64,000 nucleotides of DNA from Muraenolepis orangiensis (lineage: Eukaryota; Chordata; Actinopteri; Gadiformes; Muraenolepididae). Made by a program: the position numbers and the translations under genes. Below, piece after piece: positions 52,563 to 64,000 of the stretch (positions are counted from its first letter, which is position 1; the number at the start of each line of letters is the position of its first letter). The DNA lies in NCBI GenBank assembly GCA_027704905.1, contig CM051004.1:13524948-13588947 (forward strand), written 5' to 3'. The notes beneath the pieces are model-generated. The model worked only from the letters and a program-made list of their open reading frames with translations, had not been told where the DNA came from and did no database searches.

Positions 52563-53169
52563 TATAGACAATGTCTTATCGTGGACTGGAGAGACTGCAA
52601 TAAACAAAGAAACACATGCCTACTTGTGACGGTTAGCTTTCACTGCTGAAAGAAAACGAGAACGAGCGCCGCTACCCTGCCATATGTACACATTGCCACG
52701 CGACATGTTGGCGCGTGGCGGGACCAAAGTCACAGTGGATTGGCCGGTGAGCCCTCTAGAATAAAAAAATTAACTGTTGTCGAGGTAACGGGACAACACA
52801 AGGAAGCGAGAGCTTGGACGTTTCCTAGAAGTAAACAGACTAGTGTAATACAATACAATACTACGTAATACAATTCTTAACACTAACTTAGCATAGACGT
52901 TTCGTAGAAGTTAACCGACAGTAAATGAAAGTAAATGATTGCAATGAAGAGGAAAACAAAACCCCAATGCAGTTCCTCGAAGCAACCGCGATGTGGCGCC
53001 GTTACAATTAACTTCCTCTACTACTTAATACAATTCTTAACGCATACTACAGGCCTAAATGTAAAGAAAAGCAAACGGGTTAGGGTCTATCTATGTAACC
53101 ACAGCGAAACACACCCCTTCTATCAAGAACACCGACGACTTCTTACCTGCGACCTGCTACCAGGTACTC

Positions 53170-54439
53170 TAGTGATGTGTCGGTCGCGAACGAGCCGGCT
53201 CAAAGAGCCGGCTCTTTTTAAAGGGGGCTTTCTCACTAGCCATTCGGGGTCGAATCCGAGCACGATCGCACCAAAATAAGTGTGATGAGAACGCTCCCCC
53301 CCGTCACCGGGGACGCTGATTCGCTCCAAGCCGGGACTGCTTGAAAAGGTGGTTTCGGGTGCGCGCCAGCGTCCCCGACGACGGAGCGGGGCGTGGTGTG
53401 CAAGCTAACCGTACCAAAACACGGAAGAGGCTTGCTGTATCAACTTGCTGATTGGCTGATTGGCGATCGCAAAAACCAACTAGATGCATACGTCACCTGC
53501 TGTATCGGAGTGTTGCTCTCCTCAATTGTGCCTGGGAGCGAACCAAGACTGTAGTGTGTACACAGACCAGAGGGGGGAGAGGGAGGGGGGGGGGGGGTTC
53601 GCTCCCGAGGACGGAGCGAGGACGGAGCGGAGCACCCGTTCCTAATGAGAAGACAGTGAACGACGGGAGCCGGCTCGATAAGGATATAGATATATATATA
53701 GATAAGGAGGAGGGGCGGCGTGTGCTCAGTGCTGATAGCTGAACAGAGGGAGGGGAGTGAAAGTAGGAAAATAAGCTGCATTTTAGCAATTGTGCAAACA
53801 CAAAGGCAGAATGCAGAATTTGCAACATGAAGCTCTCATATAGAGCAGGGTCCACAAACCACCTCCACAGGCACTTGAGAACTGTGCATCCAACAGTTCA
53901 GTTGGAAGAAAAAAGGCAGGTCAGACTGCCTGCTTCTGCTTCTGTGTGTCTACTCCACCTGTTGTTGCTGCAGCTACAGGATCTACCACCCATGCATCAG
54001 GTACCCAAAAACCAACAGCTACACAGACCTCAATAAGCCAATTTATATGCAATGAATGGCAATGGCAAAGGCAATGAATGACCCCAGCTAGACAGAACAT
54101 AGTGGATGAAGAATTGGCCAAAATGATTGCAAGTGATTTCCAACCATTTTCCATTGTGGAGGACAAGGGATTCCGAAGCTTCACACAGGCTCTCAATCCA
54201 ATGTTCCTCCAAGCAGCAAAACACTCTCAAAAAATCATTCCGAGACTGTATGATAGAGAACGTGCTTCACTGCAGGCCAGGGTTAAGGAAGCTACTGCAG
54301 TTTGCCTTACCACTGATTGCTGGACATCAAGAACCATCACCTCTTTCATGTAAATAAAAGGTATATGTGGTAAAATAGAAGAGCCGTTTGGGAGCCGAAA
54401 GAGCCGGCTCACTCAAAAGAGCCGGAATTCCCATCACTA
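53170..54439 (+). mobile_element. hAT (ZBED-type) element with partial transposase
   Basis: The ends match the 38849-40434 element: TAGTGATGTGTCGGTCGCGA at the left, GAGCCGGAATTCCCATCACTA at the right. The interior encodes the BED finger (about 53780-53900; ECRICNMKLSYRAG, then HLRTVHP). After frame breaks, at about 54080-54350, it encodes FQPFSIVEDKGFRSFTQAL and VCLTTDCWTSRTITSF, the start of the hAT catalytic domain. The C-terminal half is gone. About 53225-53640 looks foreign to the family. I see no 8-bp target duplication. Confidence 0.8.
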
Positions 54440-54469
54440 TTCCACTAAGCCTAATGCCTGAGTGTAGCG

Positions 54470-54650
54470 CCGCTACCCGGCAATATATACAATATATACC
54501 AATATATACCGGTTGGCGGGGCCAACGTTGATTGGTACATTATTTTCAGTGCAACCAGCCAATAGGGCGCAGCCTATATGAAATAGACCGCAACGTACGA
54601 CGTCAGCGTCACAGCTGATTGGCCGGTGAGCCCTCTGGGGCGTGGCCGGT
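54470..54650 (+). repeat. LTR-like repeat copy, diverged
   Basis: CGCCGCTACCCGGCAATATA, then GATTGGTACATTATTTTCAG and GCAGCCTATATG. Related to 52135-52285. Confidence 0.65.
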
Positions 54651-55470
54651 GGTTCCTCTGCAATAATAATAATAATTGTCGGGGTAACGGGACAACAAAA
54701 GGAGACGAGAGTTGGACGTTTCCTAGAAGTAAACCGACTTGTGTAAACATATATATATTTTGTACATTTATTTGTGAAACTCAACCAAGTTTTAGCATAA
54801 CAAGCAATTAAACGGGTAGACGGATATGAGCAGTAAAGGTAGATCGTCTTGAGCTTTTTTTGTATTTGTCACACGCCTGTATGCCAGCTGTCAAGAGTCA
54901 TCTTGTACCATTTAGTGGCCTCTTGGTGTCAGTCACTACAACACAAACTGGCGGTCAAATGTACTTCAGTGGTGCCGGTGCTTCAAACCTGTTGGTGTTG
55001 ATGATGCAATTGTTTCTTGTTTTTGCCCAAAAAATGAACCTTTAAGCCTACTAACAAAAAAGTGCATGCATGGAGTACCGTTTTAGTAAGATACCCAAAA
55101 CATGGACATTTAAAGAGCAAAGAACAATAACTATTGCCCGGGGCACTCAAATGCCACGTCGGGCCAGTAAACCTAACAACGCACTTGCCTGATTGGGCAA
55201 GTGGTAAAAAAATGTAATAATAATAATTTGATACGCTTTGATATACATTTATTTAGACTTAAATGAATATGAAACATATTAGATTAGATTCACGTTGATT
55301 GTCATTGTACAGTACAGCGGAAATAATACGGCATCTAACCAGAGTGCAAATGGTGCAGTAAAGTGCATGGTAATGTATCATTTACAGTGGTTAAATACGA
55401 TGTAAAGGCAGTCTACTAGGTATAAAAACAGGCATAAAATAACTTATAGAGTATGTATAAGATATTAAAG

Positions 55471-55517
<47 letters not shown>

Positions 55518-55942
55518 GAAATAAAGGTAAGTATACGTAAGTATTCAACAGGCAGTGAGCAGGGGGATTCAATTATATCAACAGGATAAATAAGATAACA
55601 TATACATGGATACATGTAAATAGAGCATGTATGAGCAGGGATATACAGTTGTATCAACAATTGAATATTAATATATATATATACAGTTAAAATGTAAAAG
55701 GGTACATGTGCTATTAAACAGGTATGTAAACAATAAATATGTAAATTATAGGTAGAGGTAAGGAGTTATGACATGACAATTAAACAACATTAAACATGGG
55801 GGCGGGGGGTTAAGGAGCAGCGGGGGGCGCTCTGACTGCTGGAGGGTGAGCAGGAGAACCGGAGAGAGAGAGTAAATGTAATGAGTCCAGGGACTCCCTG
55901 AGAGCTTGGCAGGCCGCTCGCTCGCCCTCCGCCGCTGTCACC

Positions 55943-56061
<119 letters not shown>

Positions 56062-56615
56062 CCGGATGAGTACAAATATGTCACCTGTCTCTCCACTTTT
56101 TTTTATCTGTCTGTCTTCTCATCTGTCTGTCTGTGTTCTCACTTCTGATCTGCCCTGAAGAACAGCTGGGCGGAGCTCGACGCTGATTGGTTTAACTCGC
56201 GGAACAGACGGAAGAACAACAAGCGCCATTTTTAAAGCCCGTAACCCTACGAGCAGACGCGGATCTAGTTTCAGCGAGGTGTGAGATTGCCCTACATAGG
56301 GTACAACCATTCTTACTCAACCTTCGGACAGTACTACAAAATGGCGACACACTCGTAGTGGGTCGTAGTTAGTGATTTCGGACACAGCCTTTAGTGTTGT
56401 ATTATTGAGGCCGCCAGCTGGTGTTGCATTACTGCTACCTAGTGTTGTAAACATAGCATAACAGCTGATAATATATTCAGTATGTTTTGCACTGTTTTAA
56501 TAAACAATATGCAATCATAGCCAATATTAAGCAACGGGTTTAATTAATAAGCATCACAAACACATATTTAGTTCCTTTGTATATATTATTTATTTCATTT
56601 TTAAATGCAGTTGCC

Positions 56616-56621
56616 TTTATT
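56616..56621 (-). terminator. Probable plaat1 polyadenylation signal
   Basis: TTTATT on the plus strand (AATAAA on the minus) about 90 bases beyond the plaat1 stop; another lies near 56589. Confidence 0.5.
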
Positions 56622-56709
56622 TTCGTCTCAAATGTTCCAGTTTAGTTGTGTCCTGATTGCCACACTAATTATATAAATGTGGTCATTCATGCAGAGAGAA
56701 AGACGGCTA

Positions 56710-58230
<1,521 letters not shown>

Positions 58231-59189
58231 CCCACATCATGCTTCCACAAACTCTTTAAAGAAAAAATATATTTTTTGAAAATGATGCTTTGACAATATC
58301 GCTTACTTTTATGTTATCGATTAAATATAGCCCTTGATATGCTGGCACTGTAATTTACAAATGTAATATTCACCACCCATTAGTTGCAATAGTGAGTGAA
58401 TAGTGAGATCTGGGGTGGGGGGGGGGAGAGGGAGAGAGAGAGAATGCTGGGTCGCATGTTACATTGTAAAAGGCAAGGCCAGCCTCATAGGAACACACAG
58501 ACAATACACACTGACTCAGACAATACACGCACACGCTCTTGTGTCGAATATGCTGCCACAATAGCACCGACATAATGGAGAAACAGAGAGAAAAATAGTT
58601 TTGTCAAGGACTTTTGAAAATGTAAATAAACATTTGTTCAGAAAAAAACCAAATAGATACATAGTTTCTATATAACTTACTTCTAAATACATACTACAAT
58701 GTGTTTTGTAAATCCACATAATCTGCCATACAGTCTAAACATTATACATTTGAATAGTAATTCCCCATCTTTGCAAGGGTTGAGCTGAATTGAAATGTAT
58801 ATCTTCCTAGGAGAGCAGTTGGCATATCAATGTCATTACTAATACATGATCCTAATTCAACGCTTGAAAGCATAGGCTATTGTATCGTTTGCTGCAGCAC
58901 TGGTATAATATAGACATAACATTTATTTATTTTCCAGTTTAGTCAATTGATTTTAGACAAATATCTTTACAATGATACATAAATTACTAATTCAACTCAG
59001 AAGGCATACTTACTCAAACACTAGCCGCTTTTTCTTCCTGGTCATTTTAATCGTCCATCATTATGTCAAAAATCGCAATAAAATTCTAAAATATAAAAGA
59101 GAAGAAATATATTCTATGTAAAGCAAATCTGGCAAATACGATTGAAACGAAGTCGAGGTCCTTCCGTTATACGCTAGAGGTCCTACTGC

Positions 59190-59900
59190 AGGTGTTTCAA
59201 TGGTTTCAGTGCGCTCTGGGTGAGAAGTGGCTTTGAATAACGGAGCCAGCAGTCACCTGGTGACTGACAGGTCACCTGGTGACTGACAGGTCACCTGAAA
59301 TAGATTTAGACAATACACATATATTGAAGACCATATACTGTATTAAAAAATATATTCAGACACAAATTGCGTGATACTTTATTATTATTTTTTATTATTA
59401 TTTTATTAATTTGAGTTCTGCTTATCAGTTGTATATGTTTATATTATATGTATTCGGTGTCTATCTTGTTATGGATTTACCAATTTTTTCATTGTTTTTA
59501 TTGATTTAATTCCTTAATTTCATTGATTTCATTCGTGGACTGAAGTCCACGAATGAAATCCTTTTTAGTGAGGTGGAGGGGCGGATCTGATTTGGTAACT
59601 GCCCGCAAGCATAGATCTGATTGGATGACAGCCCGCCAGCAATGGATCGGATTGGATGACAGCTCACAGCAGAGTACCTCACCAAGCCCCGCCCCTTACG
59701 TTAGGACCCAGCGAATGAAGGTTAGCTAGCTGTCACCCTGTTATGATCATTTTAAAGGATATATCCGATCATATGGTTCATGTTTAAAGGATATTTCTGC
59801 TCATATCGTTCACTCAAAAGGATATTTCGGCGGATTAAAGACTGTTGATCATTTTGTGATGAAAAATAAAACATAGACTTTCTTGAGGATTGATGCGGTA
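59190..59900. promoter_or_regulatory. plaat1-mfn1 bidirectional promoter region
   Basis: Between the plaat1 5' exon and the mfn1 untranslated exon. Contains a 19-bp tandem of GTCACCTGGTGACTGACAG (59253-59297), a perfect hairpin (59525-59560), three 30-bp tandem units each with an ATTGG or related box (59581-59670), a GC box CCCCGCCCC (59687-59695) and AAAGGATATTT repeats at about 59752-59830. A probable mfn1 exon 1 ends GATGCG|GTAAGG at 59897. Confidence 0.6.
59525..59560. repeat. Perfect 17-bp hairpin, 2-nt loop
   Basis: GATTTCATTCGTGGACT (59525-59541), GA, then the exact reverse complement (59544-59560). It stands just upstream of the mfn1 promoter repeats. Confidence 0.95.
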
Positions 59901-60170
59901 AGGAAAGAATGAAGTGGTGCTAGTAGCTTAGCTAGCTGGCACCAGCAGTAGCTAACACGCTCATACACATTTAGTTAGGTAGTGTGTTAGTTAGTTCAAT
60001 ACACAACCGTTTAAAGTAGCCTTGTATTGCTTATTGTCTTCATATATCCAAAGGTAAAGCTGTTAATCTTCAACATTAACATGAAATACCTGCACCACCC
60101 TGTGTTTTAACGAGGTCAACCATTCTCTTTAACTACCAACATGTTGTTAATTCCTACTAGATTTGATGTC

Positions 60171-63100
60171 ATGGCGTCATTACCATCACTCAGACGAATG
60201 GATTCCTCCCAGGGGGATTTCTCTCCTCTCAAGCACTTTGTTTTGGCGAAGAAGAAAATAAGTGATGTGTTTGAACAACTACTGCAGTACGTGAAGGAAG
60301 GTTCAGAGTTTGTAGAAGGTGAGAGACTTGCCTTAATAGTTAATGGCATCCTGATAAACGTTCAGATATCAGATGGGGTTTATCATATTCTCTGGTGTGT
60401 TGGAGTTATAACTACGTGTGTATGCCCATGTCCTTTCTAGAAACCTGTCAGAATGAAGCTTTGGAGAATATAGCAAGCGAGGACCAAAAGCTTGAGATTC
60501 AGGCCTATACAGACAAACTGACCGTCATTAAAGAGGTTCTGGCTCGCAGGCATATGAAGGTGGCCTTTTTTGGCAGGTATGTTTTCTACCCATTTTTTAT
60601 TTTATTTAACACTGTTTTGAATATGGTATGTCTTGTGAGTGTCATCGTCGCAATTGTTTTGCTTTCGTTTTTGCATCACCTGTTGTCAAACCATGTGTCT
60701 GTGGGTGTCACCAATTATTTATTAGCCGGAACAGAGCTCTCTACTCTATGTGAACTTGTTTATTTGTCATCCATCATTCACTTTATTGTTATTCTGTATT
60801 GTTATAGTGTTGTATAGTACATAGTAAAGTATTTAGTGTTAAATTGTAGGAAATTCATACTGCGGGAGGGAACAGGGAGTACCTAAGAATTCCATTGTAC
60901 TTGTTGCATATGGCAAATAAAAATCTTGAATCTTGAATCAAAGTGATTTAATTGCATGTCCAAAAGTCCCAAACTCTAAAATGTCCAGTGTGTGAGAGCA
61001 TACTACACATACCTGTGCTTAGAGATCTACTCTACTGTGTTTTCCCTTCCAGGACCAGTAATGGGAAGAGTACCGTGGTCAACGCTATGCTGAGAGACCG
61101 TGTGCTGCCCAGCGGCATCGGACACACCACCAACTGCTTCCTGAGCGTCGAGGGAACTGATGAGGACAAGGCCTACCTCAAGACAGAAGGCTCCGATGAG
61201 GAGAAAAGCATTAAGGTGAGTTTTTATTATATTATATATATTTATATATTATAAGTTGGCAAACTATATGTATATATATATAAAAATTCCAAAAATACTC
61301 AAGCATTTACTATTATAGGATATGTACATAAAGACATCCAGCCCATATGTACCTTAAGACATCCAGCCAACCCCCAGTCGCTGTGTGTTAAGCTCTGTAA
61401 TATGACCACCTGTAATATGACAACCATCCAACCATAGGTTGTGTTTAGAAACCTTATGTTTAGAAACCTTATGTATTATTGTAGCGGTTGTGACGGCCCC
61501 AGTTTTTAACCTGCTGAACCGGCTAGAGTTGGAATGTATACATTAGCCACTATTCACAACAACACCACACGCTTTACACCACACGTTTTAAAGAACCTGG
61601 ATTGGGGTTCTTTAAAATGACGCTATAGTTGCTACTAGCTAGGGTTACTGGGTTCCGTGACTAGAACAAACTTAACTTAACTTAGCTTATCGTGAAACTT
61701 ACTTTATCACCAGTTCAATAAAGGTGTGTGTGTGTGTTATGGTGGGACATAATGTCACTGTGCAGACGGTGAACCAGCTGGCTCACGCCCTCCACATGGA
61801 CCAGAGTCTAGACGCTGGCTGCCTGGTCCGCGTCTTCTGGCCAAAGACCAAGTGTGCACTGCTGCGAGATGACCTGGTGCTTGTGGATAGGTAATCTGAT
61901 CATCTGTCTTTTAAGATTTACAGACATTGGAGAATAGAAAGCTATCTAGAAATATACAAAAATACAGAGAATAACAAGGGGCCGACCAGTTGATACATGC
62001 ATTTTCCTTTCATTTAATTCACTATACATAAGATAACAACATATTTAGTGTTTCACTTCCTTGTAGAATTTATCTAACTGCTGCATTATTACCTTGACCT
62101 CTTTATATATGGTTATATTCCGGCCAGGTTCGATCGACTGTGGTCACTTAGTACACCGCACATAAGGTGTACTTTACAGGCATCCAATATGCCACATATG
62201 CGGTAAAACCGCAATTGTCGGTTTTTGTGTCCGGTCTTCTGATGTTCACTTGGCGCGTGTTCTTTTCCCTCCGCACTTCCATCGTAGCCCTGGGACAGAT
62301 GTTACGACGCAGCTGGACAGCTGGATAGACAAGTTCTGCTTGGACGCAGATGTGTTTGTGCTGGTAGCCAACGCCGAGTCCACCCTCATGAACACGGTGA
62401 GTGATCACGATGACCTTGTTCGTTGAAGGAGGCTCTGCTTCATTAAACGGTGGTGAATACCTGAACCTGACCGTTTAGCTGACCGTCCTGTTTACTCCAC
62501 GGAACATGAGATCGCACTGCACTACTGATCCTCTGAACCAATCATTGGCGCCAGTATCATGTGTGATTAAAGCTCATAGGCTATTGTTGATCTCCTCGGT
62601 TGATCTTTTAAGTTGGCCTGGATTCTGCTTGTCGATTACTTTGGCCATTGAGCCATTCCTGGCTGTAGTCCATATAAGTGGGTCCATATCGTCAGTTGGG
62701 GCCCAGTGCCAGGAATGTTGCAATACCAGGAAAAAAATTATATCCTAGCGATTTTGACCATAACTATGCATGGAACAGGTAGAATAACCTTATTCCAGCT
62801 TTGGAATGTGTCTTGCTCTGTTATGATCAACTCTGGTATCCGTGCTATGTGAGCCACTCACAGCTCTGTGTCCCTGAGTGCTGTGTCCCAGCCATAAGGC
62901 CTAATGGAGCCGGAGGGGGTTGTTTGTTAGTTGATACAGGATACAGGATAATGGATACAGGGTTATGGTTATTCATGGTTAAAACCCCATAAATAAGATT
63001 CTGACCAAATTAATGTCCAGTGATTGGGTGGATCCATGATGTGTGTCGTGATGTATGATGTCCCACACACCTGACCCATAAGTGTGTGTCCCAGCTCTGT

Positions 63101-64000
63101 TTGTGAAAGTACATTCATTAGCTATTATGAAGCTATTTGTGAACATGACTATGAGAAACACAGGACAAATCAGCATTCCAATAATCCACAATCTTTTTCC
63201 ATTGACTTCAGGAGAAGCACTTCTTCCACAAGGTGAACGCACGGCTGTCCAAGCCCAACATCTTCATCCTCAACAACCGCTGGGACGCCTCGGCCAACGA
63301 GCCCGAGTACATGGAGGATGTAGGTGGTGCTTGACCACATGTATCACATCCTATGGCTAATGCAGGGGTGTCTTTCATTGGTGGCCACATTCAGAAAAAC
63401 GAATCACGGGCCACAAACAGTATTAAAGCAGCAGTGCAGTGTTGTACCCTGTTCTACAGTTATCAGTGGTGGCCTGTGAAGGTACTGCAGGTGGTCCATG
63501 AGTTCAATAATGTATCCTTATATAGTCGTCTAGCAGCTCCTTCTCAAAACAGAAGTTCCCAATGTTGCTTCTAACTCGGGATGGGGCTCCCTAATTAAAG
63601 CCCTGTTTACAGGGACAATAAGTTAACTAAGCGTGTTATGTGGCCTCTGTAAACACAATTATTGGGCTTATTAACACATCCAATTGGCTACCAACTGTTA
63701 TTTGTTTTAAATGGAAGTGATTGGGCTTACTTACACATCACAAATACTGTCCTACATTTTAAACTCTCCTATGATCCTGCACCTTGGACTGAAGAATGCA
63801 AACATAGTTTGGACACCCCTGGTTAAACTCTTGTTCCATCAACCCCCCCACCCCCCCTGTTTTGTTTTGATATGCAGCACGTCACTTCTTCTAGCCCAAA
63901 CATCCACTCTGTTCCATCAAGGAAGTCGTCCGCTCACCTTTTCTGCCCTTCCAGGTCAGGAAGCAGCACACGGACCGCTGCATCAACTTCCTGGTGGAGG
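60171..64000 (+). CDS. mfn1: Mitofusin 1, 5' part (cut by window end)
   Basis: Dynamin-like GTPase of the outer mitochondrial membrane that tethers and fuses mitochondria. Coding exons seen: 60171-60318, 60441-60576, 61053-61215, 61766-61890, 62288-62396, 63212-63319 and 63955 onward, all in phase. A 5' untranslated exon ends at 59897 and joins at 60161. The start MASLPSLRRMDSSQGDF adds about 14 residues before SPLKHFVLAKKK, where human MFN1 begins MAEPV; a second ATG at codon 10 is possible. GTPase motifs are complete: P-loop FFGRTSNGKST (about 91-101, split by an intron), switch residues GIGHTTNC, G3 VDSPGTDVTT and the G4 region NNRWDAS. LVRVFWPKTKCALLRDD and NIASEDQKLEIQAY follow MFN1 rather than MFN2. 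The rest of the GTPase domain, the HR1 and HR2 coils and the membrane hairpin lie beyond 64000. Confidence 0.97.
60858..60945 (+). mobile_element. L2-type LINE 3' end
   Basis: ACTGCGGGAGGGAACAGGGA, then TTGTACTTGTTGCATATGGC and AATAAAAATCTTGAATC twice. Lies in the mfn1 intron between coding exons 2 and 3. Confidence 0.75.

Larger units (their letters stand above)
51915..53110. repeat. Two copies of a ~150-bp dispersed repeat
   Basis: Copies at about 51915-52070 and 52965-53110 share AGCAACCGCGATGTGGC, CTACTTAATACAATTCT and GGGTTAGGGTCTATCTA. A third is at 44995-45140. They are interleaved with the LTR-like repeats, so the region is a tandem or nested pile-up of one retroelement family. Confidence 0.7.

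Noticed and set aside
53225..53640. Separate promoter or gene in the GC-rich insert of the hAT copy
   Set aside because: Contains GACGGAGCGAGGACGGAGCG direct repeats but no coding frame; more likely part of a chimeric element.

Overview
The window is vertebrate nuclear DNA, almost certainly from a ray-finned (teleost) fish. The genes are split by short introns with canonical splice sites. The proteins read as fish orthologues of lpar3, mcoln2, plaat1 and mfn1. The intergenic DNA holds tRNA-headed SINEs, L2-type LINE tails, hAT, Tc1, DIRS and Copia-like remnants, and a very high density of CA/GT repeats. That repeat density recalls codfishes (Gadiformes), but this is only an impression.

Layout. 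1-5.2 kb: no coding gene seen; an old LINE fragment, a TA/CA repeat and one strong promoter-like block (CRE, a perfect RFX X-box and a CCAAT box) near 3.4-3.5 kb. 5.2-17.2 kb, minus: a complete 23-exon receptor guanylyl cyclase of 846 residues, rebuilt exon by exon with consistent splice phases. It has a short cysteine-rich ectodomain in place of the large ANF-receptor domain of natriuretic-peptide and retinal cyclases. 20.8-25.5 kb, minus: lpar3, two coding exons. 29.1-37.8 kb, minus: mcoln2, 13 exons. lpar3 and mcoln2 are also neighbours in human 1p22. 38.4-56.7 kb: an 18-kb transposon graveyard with nested insertions. 56.7-59.2 kb, minus: plaat1. 59.7 kb to the end, plus: mfn1, cut by the window edge. 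plaat1 and mfn1 are head to head and may share a promoter of about 0.5 kb.

The genes do not form one pathway. They cover cGMP signalling (the cyclase), lysophosphatidic-acid signalling (lpar3), an endolysosomal cation channel (mcoln2), phospholipid acyl transfer (plaat1) and mitochondrial fusion (mfn1). The last two act on organelle membranes.

Most interesting points: (1) the orphan receptor cyclase with intact catalytic residues and an unusual ectodomain; (2) a recurring pattern in which tandem or dispersed duplications contain a working splice site plus flanking bases (five loci in three adjacent genes), leaving decoy splice sites; (3) a GC-AG intron and a splice donor that is the first GT of a microsatellite in mcoln2; (4) nested transposons with readable target-site duplications; (5) long perfect hairpins, one beside the mfn1 promoter.
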